Shown piece after piece: positions 26,423 to 39,768 of a stretch of 64,000 nt of DNA. This stretch comes from Sitta carolinensis. Taxonomy: Eukaryota > Chordata > Aves > Passeriformes > Sittidae. The first letter of the stretch is position 1; each line of letters begins with the position of its first letter. The translations under genes were made by a program, and so were the position numbers. The stretch is from assembly GCA_032173965.1 (NCBI GenBank), contig CM063283.1:35069743-35133742 (forward strand). Reading direction: 5' to 3'. A model generated the notes under the pieces. The model had not been told where the DNA came from, made no database searches, and saw only the letters and a program-made list of their open reading frames with translations.

Positions 26423-26430
26423 TACATAAA
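26423..26430 (+). promoter_or_regulatory. KCTD12: TATA-like box of KCTD12
   Basis: TACATAAA is a lone AT-rich word in GC-rich DNA, about 250 bases before the start codon. If it acts as a TATA box, transcription would start near 26450-26460. That gives a 5' leader of about 220 bases, in line with the short leader I recall for mammalian KCTD12. The match to TATAAA is imperfect and the promoter may instead start diffusely, as CpG-island promoters often do. Confidence 0.4.
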
Positions 26431-26449
26431 CACGGCCCTGCCGCCGGTG

Positions 26450-27674
<1,225 letters not shown>

Positions 27675-30600
27675 GCATCTGCCCAGCCCGTGGCGTGGGG
27701 ACAAGACAGCCGGCTGTGCACACCCGCGCACCTACGGTCCCCTCGCATCCCGAAGGAAGGAGGATGTGAAGCGGGGCTGTGTCTCCCTGTGCTTTTCTCA
27801 CCCCGGTGTCTGCCTCCACGCACAAGGCGAGCCAGCCCTCGCGCAGCCCCCAACCCCTTTGCAGCACCTCCTGACGGCCCCGGGGGCAGGAGGTCACTGT
27901 GTTGTGCCTCGGCTGTCGTGTTCCTGCTTGGCCACCACGTCCTTGATCAGCCACCGTATCCTGCCTTCCGCCTCACCCTCCCTCCCACCCACATCTCCCA
28001 GTAGCTGTGTTGGTAGCAAGGAAGGAGAGAAATATTGGGAGTAGATAAATGCCGGTCCCACAAAAGCATGCATGTGCACCCAGTCTTTGTCCCTCTCCCC
28101 ACACAGAGCTGAGTTATAGCTCTGTCAGGGTGGGGTGTTTTAAAAATCATCCAGTTAGGAGCTGAGGAACATTAAAGTTGCTTTTAGCAACTTTTGAAGA
28201 TGGCATGACAAATGGCTGTCTTTTCCCATCCCAATACCCTTATGAGGGTTTTGCCTTGGGCAGACCCCAAATGGTCCATTTTAAATTCCTCCCTACCCCA
28301 TCCATCAAAGTGATGCCTGTCTGTGAAGAACTGTCACATAGAAGGGACGCCTGACTTTGAGGGGTTTGCACTGGCTTATACTTTGTGTTGAGATGAGTAA
28401 TTTTGCAGGAGGCATGCGTGTGGCCCTTCACAACTCATTGCTCCCATCTCCTCCCCTCTTTGCTCCCCATGTCTCTGAACTCCTCTCTCCAAGCTGTTAA
28501 ACTGAACCAGGGCCTGCACAGCGAGCATGTAAGGCTGATGTGAAAGGACAGATTTGCTGGATAACCAACCATTTGAACTACGAAGTGTCCTCAGAGACAT
28601 GTGTTTGTTCCCTTGAGAGGTAAAAGAACGACACTTTGCATAATTAAAGTGCTTGTGAATTGTAACTTCCATGGGTGGTCTGAAGTCCTTATAATTATCT
28701 TGAAGTTACTGTCTTTAATGTGGACAGAATTCTCAATGCATATTTCCTTAAGCCCCCTCAAAACGATGGGAGAGAGGTGAAGCCAGGCTTGTCTGAGTAA
28801 AGGTAGGGCCTGGGTCCTGGGAAGCTGAAATCATGTACATTGAATTAGTGCAGATGTACCTTATAAATGTAATCAAGAACAACTTTGTTACTTTTTGTCA
28901 TGTTAGTGCTGTAAAACTCTGAAGCCGACAGATGACAAAAATCCATTTTAAAGAACCATTTCCTTAGTTTTCATAGCAGTATTATCTGGGCACTGACACT
29001 GCTAAGAGTTGTGTACCTCTTTCTAGACAAACTTAGTGCTTCTTAGAAAGGATTGATCCCTGTCCTTAGAAAAACAAGAATGATGCCAGCTTTCTTCAGG
29101 GGAAATTACCACTTCTGAGCTGTATTTTGTTACTGCTGAATAACAGTCTCTTCCAGAGGAGGCAGTCGGAGTCTTCTCTGGAACAGATGATCTGAGGTGC
29201 AGGTTTTACAGTAGGGGAGATTGAGCAGCTCTTTCTAATAAATTCTTGAAGTCTGGACTATAAAAGCATTTCCCTTTAAAAACCTACACTTGATTTAAGA
29301 ATGTGTATAGCCTGTTCAGACCATCACAGAAAAATATCCTAAATATATCTGAAATGTTGAAGAATTTTGCAGTACGTATTAAAGTCTTGAAGTTGTGTTT
29401 TTAAAACTCTTGAACAATAATTCTAGTTCTAGCTAGTTCTGGTTCTGACTCCATAGTTAGAGATAACTGCTGACACCTCTATTCTAACCAAAGAATTTCA
29501 GAGTAGGGTTTTTTTTTTAAAAACCCTAAGTCCTTTGGAAACAGCTATAGCGTCATTTCTGTCGAGTTTCAGTGCTCAGTCTGTTCACTTGGTCTTTCAT
29601 TAAGTGCATGCACAACTACATGACAGTGAAAATAATTTGCATTACCATGGCTTCTTTTTTTAAAAAAAATATTATCGAGGTTGTTTATCAAATTGAAGAT
29701 GTTCATATGAAAGCACTGGATACTGTCCATTTGTAGATAATTGTATTATGGAGTATTTTTAAAAGGATTGAAGTGTAAACCTGCCAAATTAGATGAGCAA
29801 TAAGATACAGTGAGAGGCCAATATACCTGAGGATGGAATGAAGTCTGTTTGTCCTCTGCCTTACTCTGAGATGACTTCTTTGTGCTTAACTTTTACCACA
29901 AGTGAAAAGACATTGGTCACATCTACTAGGTCTTCACAGTGCCCTTCTCAAGAGTAATGACTGTCTTTTTCTATTTTCTGTTAAGTAACTCTGAAGTACG
30001 TTTTTTAAGATTTTGTATAAAATCAGTTTTCAGTAAAGTGTTCAAATTTGCTCTAGATAGCTTTCTTTTTTTATGAATCTGGTAGCTTACTAAATCCATC
30101 ATAGGGGCTATGAATGGGGACAGTTTTAAATTGACCTTGTCATTTAGTGTACATATATATGCAGTATATAAACATTTTACACGAATCATTTAGTTTTTTA
30201 ATCATTTTAGTGCTACAGGATTTCATAATGTATCTAGCTGAGCATTTTCACATTATGTTATGTACATAACGTGGTAATGTTTAGTGGTTTCTTACACCTG
30301 TTTCTATGGAAAAAATGAATATGAGTATCATATTGCTTGTAGAACTGAAATTGATGACATATTTGCTTGAATGTGAATCTTCCAGGTGGCTGAATGCATC
30401 TCTAAAACAAAGGTTGCCTGTCTTTTGATTAATGATTTCCTATCCCTTTCCTGGCAGACGACCCAGTAACTCTCATTTTGTATGTAAAAAATGGATGTAA
30501 TATAAACAGGACTTTTTTTTTTTAGTCTTTGTGCTAAAAGCATTAAAGTGTTATTAGTGTTTAGAAATGCGCTTTTAATTTACTAGTAACTCATTATCAG

Positions 30601-31160
30601 TATTGTCAGCAGGCTTAAAATGATGGTGCCATAAATATAATAGTCATTTGATCTTTTGACACAGAAGATGATGTTTTTCTGAACCATTACTTAGTAATGG
30701 CAGTAAACTTTTTAGAAGGAAAAATGCTCAAGGCAAAGTCAATGACTTTTGCTGGTCTGTTCTATTGAGAGCTCGAAGAACGGATAAACACAATTATTCT
30801 GCTTACTTGTTGATGTGAAAACATACAAAAATGTAAAGGCACAATACTGGAGTCCTGTATACATTTTGTAGCTGTTGCTGTTCACAGTTCATGTACTTAT
30901 GGATGAATGCAGTAGCATTTACAAGTGCTATTAAAAAACCCACAAGGGCAGTCTTTCTTTTAATTAGAAGTTAAGGCATAGGTCTTTTCAGTGATACATA
31001 TCATGAAGGGTGATTTTGCATATGTTTGATAGGATGTTTATATTTTTATACATGTAGATAATGACCCACTTATTCATTCTTATTTTCACATGTATAGCAT
31101 TGAAAATAAAGATCCTCCTAGGAAAAAGTTGCATACCAAATTAAATTTTTCTTCTTTAAA
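27675..31160 (+). other. KCTD12: KCTD12 3' untranslated region
   Basis: After the TGA the sequence drops quickly to AT-rich, with many ATTTA words, T tracts and no plausible ORF. A long 3' UTR (several kb) is known for mammalian KCTD12, and the next convincing poly(A) region lies about 3.5 kb downstream. Earlier weaker signals (ATTAAA near 28169, 28642 and 30542; AATAAA at 29237-29242) could give shorter isoforms. Four Pumilio-type elements lie in its distal half. The 3' boundary is inferred, with no transcript evidence available here. Confidence 0.6.
29732..31060 (+). promoter_or_regulatory. Four Pumilio response elements in the KCTD12 3' UTR
   Basis: Exact TGTANATA words occur at 29732-29739 (TGTAGATA), 30148-30155 (TGTACATA), 30261-30268 (TGTACATA) and 31053-31060 (TGTAGATA), all in sense orientation. 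Pumilio proteins PUM1 and PUM2 bind this word in mRNA and promote decay or repression. I scanned the 3' UTR by eye and found no others. Isolated copies occur elsewhere in the window, but not as a cluster that I noticed. Confidence 0.45.
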
Positions 31161-31180
31161 TATTAACTCAGTGGTGTGGT
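31105..31180 (+). terminator. KCTD12: Probable KCTD12 polyadenylation region
   Basis: A canonical AATAAA at 31105-31110 is followed by ATTAAA at 31140-31145 and then a GU-rich stretch GTGGTGTGGTTT from 31171. The ATTAAA lies about 25 bases before the GU-rich element, the usual spacing, so cleavage near 31160 fits best; AATAAA could direct an alternative site around 31125. There is no other region between the stop codon and here with both parts as well placed. Confidence 0.5.
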
Positions 31181-33288
31181 TTATGCTGTCCTTTTTGTTC
31201 TCTGTGCAGATGATGCTAGCTTTGCTCTCCCACAGTATCATATTCTTAACTTCAGCAAAGACTCCAAACTAATACGTAAAGCAGAAACACAAAGAAGATT
31301 ATGTATACAGATACCTCTAGTAACACCTGTGACAAGATAAACAGAAATGTGTAATACTCAGACTGCATAATTTCCTTTTAAGTATCGCAGATAATTTTTG
31401 TAGTACTGGTCAGTCAGTCCTCAGGAAGAAATATTGATTGAACAGCTTTTAATTTGAATAACTGAGTAACTGTTGAAGTTAAATGTTGATTTTTTTTTAT
31501 GAAGCCAGAGAGTAATAACATGGGATACAGTGATCATTTAATGAAAGAAACTTTAATACCTAAGGTAATACATGATGTGAGAGAACTGCATCTAGCAATT
31601 TGTATTAGCTACACTGTGATGTCTAGCAAACTCTTCTAAAAATATGGTCAGCTTCATAGAAAATCAGTAGTGACTTGCTGGTATAATCCATGTGTGGATT
31701 GCCTGTACATTTAATAGTTCTTTCTTGGGTATCATGGTTATAGTACAAAGGAACCAGCTGAAGGAAGTTTAATCGACTATTTAATTTGACAACTTGATAG
31801 TATTTGAGTGCTTTGTTATCATGCAATAATATAAGAAAGGAGGTCATTCTGCGAGCAACAAAACTTCAAGTCTGCCTTTCTGAAGGCTTTAACGCTTTGG
31901 TCTTATTGTCTTTGTACTACCCCTTTTGCTCATTCCTGCTAATTTTATTCAATTTCTACTTGAAAAAGAAGGCACATTCTTTGACAGAGCCACCTTCTTC
32001 TAGGCTGAAGGTTATGGCTGAATTTTGGCTTTGTCCCTCTGTGAACTACAGATTTTCTTCCTTTCCTTTCCCCAGCCATCAGTATTCATAGAATTTGTAT
32101 GAAATAACAGCTGTGAGGTTTTTCAGATCTTTTGATAGTGTTTAAATTACCCATCAACTCAGACGTTAATGGGGACAGATGTCCACCCAAATGCAAGTGC
32201 CACGAGCCTTATTTCATTAGGAAAGAAGGCTAATAGAATACTGTGATTTATACCTGGCACTATCTATATAGTCTGAGTGTACTAAATCCTTATAGAGTGA
32301 GAAGACAGGTGGTCACTCTTTTGCAGCTCTGGCCAGTCAGTCAAAGTAATGGTACACTAGAGTGTCTTAAAAATACTTACAGACTCCTAATTTCTGCAGC
32401 ATTTCCATGGGTGAATCAAAGTATGCAGGAAAATATTTTCCAAATACTTGATTTGCCTCAGGGCACGGTTGGTTTTTGTTCTTTTTTTTTTTTATTATAG
32501 AAAATCTTCAGTATAGTTTTCAATGAAATATTAGTGCTAATGTGTTATTTATTTAGGAAGTACTTAGTTTTATAAAACCAAATGCTAATTTTGTTTTTCA
32601 TTAAAATGAGCTGCGTGTGTTTTTCCCCTGCTGCTAAACAAAACTCGTGTGTATGACTGCTGAAGTAGTAATGCCACCATTGCAAATTGTCTGTTGGAAA
32701 TACACAGCACAACTGCTGTGGCAGTCAAAACCATTGCTGGTCAAATTATCACATTTCTTCCCCATTCTACTCTCCACTGTGCTCAAACTGGAATAAAATT
32801 AAACTCTGTCACACGTTTCTTGCTCTACAAGTTTTTTAGCACACACTAGGGAGCATTCAATACTTCTGTCAAAGTTTTGGCAACTGTGAGTCAGGGATTT
32901 GAAGCAAGTCTATTTCCTTGTGAGGAAATTAAGGAAATATTCTAAAGCGGGAGCAGCTTAAACAGTTTGGGAAAAATTCTTGGTATCACAAGAAATCAAA
33001 GATATTTTTCTGTATAATCGAAGTAATACACTCACAGGTTATACCCATCTTGCAAATGCAACCTTCCCTGGAAAGCTAAAGTCCTTGATGACATTTGCTT
33101 GTTCTAGGTTTATTTTCTATCATCTGGATGAAAGAAATACTTTTGTTTTTCTCCTTCAAAAAAGCTCAGCATTTAGCAGCTGGGAAATGATAATGTTAGC
33201 AGTACACCTTGCTTTGAGGTAACTTTTAATCATCCTTTTTGTTTCAGCATAATGCAAAAGGTAGGGAAGTTCACGTGGGAGCATATAG

Positions 33289-33345
33289 GAATCATAGAAT
33301 CATGGAGTTACTAGGATTAGAATGTAGTCCATATAGCTTTTGACT
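33289..33345 (-). mobile_element. CR1 LINE 3'-tail fragment, antisense
   Basis: The stretch begins GAATCATAGAATCATGGAGT, the reverse complement of the ATTCTATGATTC repeat that ends CR1 elements. It continues with degraded TAGGATTAGAATG and GTAGTCCATA, where GGAAGGGACC and TAGTCCAA are expected. About 55 bases remain. Confidence 0.72.
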
Positions 33346-33947
33346 TGCCTTTCGCACCTTAACAATTTTATCATCCTGGAATTTAAGTAAGTGTAGATTC
33401 AGACAAAGAAGTTGAGACCAGAATATCTAGATTGTAACAGCAAAAACAGGCCTGATAAATACCATGTGATCTATGTTTTTAATTTGTGATTTCGAGGTAA
33501 AGACAGAGCCTTGATTAATTTATTAAGGAGCAGGCTGTTATTAAAGAAAATAAAATAAATAAAAAAAAGTCCTCCAGTCCTCTCCCACATTCTTGAGGAG
33601 GGAATGCAGTGCTGATGTGATGAGAACAACCTATCTTTTTGATTTCAGAGATAACTGAAATAACCTACACAATGTCGTAATCTCAATTTTGTCTGTTTTC
33701 CTGGTCTTGGCTGAACTTTAAGATCACACTCACCCTTAATAAGTGGTCCTTTAGAAAAGCATATATTCATAAGTATGTAGATCTCCATAGATTTGGATGT
33801 ATTTTGATTTTGACTCATATTTTCCAAATAGCTTAGTGGCAGTCTCTGTCCTCATATTACAGCAAAGTCTGTGATTATTTGAAGCTTGAAGTTAAAGTTT
33901 TTCCCTTTAAAAGGGCAGAGACTGTACCAAGAATGACCTTTTTTCTC

Positions 33948-33966
33948 TTTTTTTTTTTTTTTTTTT
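33948..33966. repeat. T19 homopolymer
   Basis: Pure T run following TTTTTTCTC. On the minus strand it could be the A tail of an unrecognised retroposed copy. Confidence 0.9.
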
Positions 33967-34853
33967 GTAAAGGATACAAATGATGCACATTTCCCCCAAA
34001 TTTATAGTCTTGTACAAACACTCCTAATTTTCCCCACCTAGTAAAATTCACTTCCACATCTTCCTATGGCTGACAGCACAAGGCATGAATATTCCTGAAA
34101 GCTGCAAGCACCAGGAGGTCTTGCAGCGATTCCCAATTGTTCCTTAGCAGTCTCTTCCTACTGTGGTCCCTTGTGCAGTCAGAACCAAGCTGGGTGGACA
34201 GCTGAGTCCAGGCCCCAGAATTACCCGCTGGCCCTGGCCAGCAGCTGCTCCCTGTGCCTCGCTTCCTTCCTGGCTGTGACCAAGGAAGTGCAGTAGTCCC
34301 TGAGCCAGCACGGCCCTGCTGCTGGTGCCTGGTCTGAATAAAGGGGCAGCATTTGTATTCTGGTGCGCTCCGTGCAGCCCAACAGCCACGGAATGGCATT
34401 TCTCCTCCACTCAACTTCTGACCCAGTTATTTCCAGGGTTTGCTTTCACAGTCTGCCCCTTATCTGCCATCACAAGGTATGGTTGGAATATGGGAAAGAT
34501 TCAGCTGTTTACAGTAGTCTGTCTAATAGTTTATCTGCCACGGCACTAAAGGGACAATAAGGATAACTCACTTAAAAAGAGTTTTACAGTTCTTTAAAAT
34601 TTTCCAGTCTAAATAAACCGTGAAAAGTGCTGCATAAACTATAATAACACTGGGTAAAAGGCACCTTTTCTGTTTAAGGTGAGAATGATATCTTTATCAG
34701 TTTTGCTGGAGCATTAGCGTGTTTATCCTCTTAGACTCATTTGTATCATGCTAGAGGCTGAAGAGCACTCACCTGCAGGTAACTGGGCCAAACTGTCCAA
34801 TTTCTCTTAGAAAATGTTAGATTAAGAGTACATGTATACAAATGCACCAGTGG

Positions 34854-34871
34854 TTTTTTTTTTTTTTTTTT
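34854..34871. repeat. T18 homopolymer
   Basis: Pure T run with no recognisable element beside it. Confidence 0.9.
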
Positions 34872-37800
34872 CTAGAAGAGAAGTTTCAGCTTGACAATTA
34901 TTAGATTGGATGTTTTCCAACATATCACCTCCTAGACTTTGAGGACAGAAAGAAATGTCTAGCTCATATGGTCTGCTGTTCATAGCATACATTGTAGGGC
35001 TTCCCCTAACAGAATCTTTAAATCAGGCAGTGAAATTTCTTGGACTGTCATTTAACTTCATGGATGATATTGCTTGTGCAAAAGAAGACATCACAGTGCC
35101 TGGTTAATTGTTAGACTGTGAATGCCACAGGCTTTGGCTTTTGCCCAGAAGGGTCTGCAATGTCTTCTCCATCGACACCATGAATCTGTAGCAAGTGTTC
35201 TGCAGGAAGGTACATACAGAAGCAGTTCCATTGATCCAGATATCAGGATGAACTATCCTGTCATTTCCTTTTGTTCCTTGCCACTTGTCCCTGTAACCAG
35301 TTTTGTGTTGGCACTGCTGATGTGGCCATGGAGTGGACCAGTTCAGGGCCCTGGTGTAGATGGAAACCTTAAAACAAGCAAATAGGAAAAGGCAGGCCTA
35401 CTTTCAGCTGGATCAGCTCCCAGAACAGGCTCACAGCACAATGGAGTTATTAGTGTCAGGAGAAGGAGCCTGATATCTAAACAGGATGAGCTTCTGTGGT
35501 CTGTCAGTAAGGCATGTTTTTCACTCCTTTAGTCATCTCCTGTCTACTCTCTAAATCCTCTTCAATTTATCAATGTCTTTTGAACTTCAGATTTCAGATA
35601 TTTATAATTCTAATAAGGGAATTCACCAAAAAAAAATAACGTTGTTCTATCCTCTGTTTTTTTTCCACTTGTTTCTTCAAGGTTTGAATTAGCAGGCCTA
35701 GGGGTTTAAATGTCACTAGAGTTTTTGTTCAGTAAACAATGACTGGGAGCACCTGTATTCTATCTCTGGAATTCTGCCCTAATTATCAGTCAAAATGCAT
35801 GGCAGTGCCTAAGATGTTTTCTTATTAAACGTTATGCCACAGTTTAACTTCTAGCAGCTAAGGAGCAAAGCCTAGTAAATGGATCTATTTTCTATACATC
35901 AGCATTGATGGACATCACTGTGACACAAATGTTCGGCGTCATTTTCACTAGTTATTACATTGGATAGATAGTTTTCAACCACATGAATGCATGGCTAAGC
36001 ATTGATTGTCAGGTTGGCAGGTCTAAAGCTCCTAAATTACCCAATTTTCTTTTAACCACGGTCCAAATAGTCCATGTTTTTTTCCAGACCTTTGGAGCTT
36101 CCCAGGGATCTGTGGTTTTTGAGAAGGCTGTATTAGTAATCACACAGGCTTGTAAATATACCAGATATAAATTGCCCAGACCTGATTGAAAAAAATACTT
36201 GTTGCTGATATTTTTTGATTAGTTTTGGAAGGCAAATTGATGATTATTCCTAACAGACCTGAAGAGCAAAATATTTATACTTCTCCTGAACTAACAAGCC
36301 TACAAATTCCATCTAGTAAAGAAGCTGTACAATTTTTCACATTGTTTCAAATAAAATTAAATAATTTTATTTGTAATCATGCTGACTACTCCTTTCTGGT
36401 CTTTTTTTTCCTTACCTTATTAAATTTATACAATGCATTTAGTACAGTATTTTGAATTTATAGCTTTGATTTATACAGATTGGTATAGCCTTCTCTTTCC
36501 ATTTTTGACTTTATATCTATGACTTTTTAATAGCATGTCTCTGGATCTTGTCCCGGGATGTACTGGATGACTGTAACTCCTGTTGATCTCAACACAATGT
36601 GCTGTCACTATAGGATGTTAATGAGAACTTAGACAAAACCAGTATTCTCTTTTTTACTTACAGGACTTCATATTTGCAGTTAGTTACTGAACTTGTAACC
36701 TAGGATTTAGAAATACAGTATTTTTAAAGGTAATGTCTTAATATGCAGCTAATGTGAATTTGTACCATCATGTTACTTTGTGTTTTTACTGTTTAATCTA
36801 TTGTGGTATATGTGCAAAGAATACCTGGATGGATACCAGAGGAGTATTTTCTCAGATCTTTCCTAGCACTCTTTCAACACATTTAAAAGTTGCTTCTTCA
36901 TTAAATACTGTTATTCCATAACTCCATTACAGAGTTACCTAAGAACATCACTGATAATCATTTGGGAATATTACGCACATGGAACACCGGTCATTCCTTT
37001 GTTCTTGCTTGGACTTGCCCTTGCTGGAGTCTGTATTTGCTTTTTTCTGTGGCCCTAACTTCCAGTATGCATGAACTGGTATGGAAATCAGAGGGACAGC
37101 ATGGAATTCAGCTATGGTAAAGGCTTGTGGCCAAGTAAGAGGGCTGTCACTGACAACCTCTCCGTTCCTTGAGGCTGCACACTTTGCCTACCCACTGCAC
37201 AAATTCATAGGATGTGAAGGCTGATACTGTCTGGATGAATAATAAACATATTAAAGGCAGTAGGCTTTAGTGGCTTTTCTCTTACTTTGTGTTCATCAGA
37301 TTACTCTTCAAGAGAAGATCCCATTGTAGTTTTAAACACGATCTTGGCTATAATTCCCTCACTATAACCCATATAGTAATTTTCCCCTTGATATTGTGTT
37401 AAATAGTTTCCACTTTTTCATTTGCAGAATTGAATTACAGGGAATTAGAGGAAGAAATGTTTCTTTAAATAAGCATCTTAGACAATGTGAAATTACTTTT
37501 AATCTTAATTTTAATAGCAGCAAAAGGAAATAAAAAGTCACTGTCTGAAATCAGCAAGTCATTCCCTTTATATGGAGTACCAGAAGAGGTAGTTCTGTAT
37601 AAACTGGTTTCAATCAGGCAATAAACTTTTCCTGTGGTCAGAGCATCTCTCTTTTGGAACAACAGTCCCTTAATACTGAATGTTTTTCTCAAGATGAAGT
37701 ATGTATGCCACAGACATTTCTCAAACACAGGCCAATAATTTTAGAATAAGAAAATCATAAGAATCTCAGTAAAGCACACAGAGCATCTTAGAGATGTGTT

Positions 37801-37984
37801 TCACAAACCCATTTTTTAGAATGTGGCAAAGCACTGTGTGAGTTTAATAAAGAATTGTATGCTGTAAATGTACTATGCAAAGGCAATATGCTTTGCTGAT
37901 TTGCTTTCTCTAAGGAAAGGTCATAAGAAATGCATTTTGACTGTTCCTCTGGCTTTTGTATGCAAAAAGCCTCTACACAGTACT

Positions 37985-39245
37985 GGTGTATTTTTATGTA
38001 AAAGGAGCATGTGGGTTAGGATAAAAGGGCAGACTAAAAGGGGTGACACTATTGTGGGTGTTTGCTACAGGCCACCAGAGCAGGAGAAGGAAGTAGATGA
38101 GGCCTTATGCAGAGAGCTGGAAGCAGACTCAAAGTCACAGGCACTGGTTTTTTGGGGGGCGTTTTTCTACCCTGACATCTGCTGGAGAAGCTACACAGTC
38201 CAGAGAAGCACAGAGTCCAGAAGGGTCCTGGAAAGCACTGATGAAAACTTCTTCTTAAAGGCAGTGGAGGATCCTACAAGGAATGGTGTGCTGCTTAACC
38301 TCATACTAACCAAATGGGAGGGCTTTGATGGAGAGGTTAAAGCTGGGAGCAGTCTTAGCTATTGTGACCAGGGGACTGTGGGGAGTTCAGTATTGGGTGA
38401 GGAAGAAGCAGGGCAGCAAGTAAGATTGCCACCATGGAATTCAGGAGAGCTACATTTAGCTTCTTCAGGGATCTTCTTGGGAGAATCCAACTGGAATGGG
38501 CCCTGCAGGGAATGTTGATTCTAAAGATCACTTCCTCCAGGCTCAAGAAGAATGCATCCTGATGAGCAAGAAATTGGGCAAAGGGGGCAAGCAACCTGCA
38601 TGGATAAACAAGGAACTCCTGTCATTACTCAAGTATAAGCAGGAAATACCCAGGAGATGATGGAAGCAGGGTCAGGCCCCCTGGAATAAATACGGAGAAA
38701 TTGTCAGGTTAAGTAGAAAGGAGAGAAAAAAGGCCAAGTCCATCTGGAATTAAATCCAGCCAAGGACGTCAAGGACAACAAGAAGGGGTTTTTCAAATAC
38801 ATAATTAACAACTGAGGGTTATGTGTTTCTGTTACTAAATGGAGAGGGGACCGTGGTAACAGAGGGTGCAGAGAAAGCAGAGTAACTGAGCTCAGTATTT
38901 ACATCCATCTTCACTGGCTAGACCAGCCCTCAGAACCTCTGACCCTGGACCCCAGGGTAAAGGAATGTTGAAGGGCTTTCCTGTGGCCAAGGAGGTTTGG
39001 TTTAGAGAGCACCCAGGCAAACTGGACATCCTCAAGTCTATAAGCCCTGACAGGATGCATTTATGAGTGCTGAAAGAGCTGGTGGATACCATAGCAAAGT
39101 CTCTCAAGATCATCTTTAAAAGGTTATGGTGATCAGAAGTGCCTGAGGACTGGAAGAAGGCAAATGTCACCCCAGTCTTCAAAAGGCTCTCTTTTATATG
39201 GGACACTAACAAAGAGGATGACAGAGTGCAGGGAAAAGTTTCCAC
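37985..39245 (+). mobile_element. CR1 LINE, internal ORF2 segment, inactive, both ends missing
   Basis: A conceptual translation at 37868-38518 is open for 216 codons, and from residue 48 it reads as the CR1 endonuclease: GDTIVGVCYRPPEQEKEVDE, ALVFWGAFFYPDICW, RRVLEST, DPTRNGVLLNLIL. The catalytic GDFN motif has become GAFF (residues 97-100) and the SDH motif is replaced, so no activity is expected despite the open frame. Past 38520 the linker (KDNKKGFFKYI) and the start of reverse transcriptase (KSISPDRMHL, VLKELVDTIAKSL, SEVPEDWKKANVTPVFKR) continue with stops, ending near 39245. The reverse transcriptase core and the 3' tail, normally the best-kept part of CR1, are absent. This is likely a remnant of a longer copy cut by deletion. 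Confidence 0.82.
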
Positions 39246-39743
39246 AGAACACCATCTTTATCCTTTTTGCTGAACTCCAACTTCAGCTGGCATTCACCTC
39301 CATGTAGGAAATGCGTGCAGACGTTTATTCTGAAGTCTAGGTTTAAGATCTACTCTGGGTATAATGAAAGTTAGTGCTGAGCTTAAAGAAAGGTGCTTTT
39401 CTGAAAAGTAGATTGCAAAGACTTCCTTGAATGGTATATGCTGCTGAAGTGTTAAGGCATGAAGGTATAGGAATGAATAACACAGAGTTTTGCTGGAGCC
39501 GCAAAACTGGGCATGGACTGAACAGCTGTTAGTTCTGACCTGTTTCTGTCGAAAATGTCGCTACCTGGACAGGGAAGGTAAATTGATATTAAAATAACAG
39601 TGTTCTGAGCCAACTGTTCCACGGTTAAGTGCTTTACATGTGAGGCATATAAAAATGTGCTGGTGACACAGAGATACCTGGTGAGAGCAAAGTGTCTCTG
39701 TTCAGCTGAAGAAGTGGAGTTTGCACTGGCTTTGTTGCTAAGT

Positions 39744-39768
39744 TAGAGCAGTAGCAACTACTGCTCTA
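39744..39768. repeat. Perfect 11-bp stem, 3-base loop hairpin
   Basis: TAGAGCAGTAG, loop CAA, then CTACTGCTCTA: eleven uninterrupted complementary pairs. A further TTGC/GCAA pairing (39735-39738 with 39770-39773) lies outside it across a bulge. It sits about 500 bases past the end of the CR1 segment and is not part of it as far as I can tell. Too short for a typical microRNA precursor. Confidence 0.85.

Larger units (their letters stand above)
31181..37984. other. Gene-poor DNA downstream of KCTD12, part 1
   Basis: AT-rich intergenic DNA without a supportable gene. It contains a short antisense CR1 tail near 33.3 kb, T runs at 33948-33966 and 34854-34871, and a GC-richer patch near 34.14-34.40 kb that I cannot identify. 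Open frames stay below 120 codons and show no known motif. It could contain conserved KCTD12 enhancers, which need alignments to see. Confidence 0.55.

Noticed and set aside
39744..39768. microRNA precursor
   Set aside because: The stem is only 11 bp with a 3-base loop, far shorter than a pre-miRNA.
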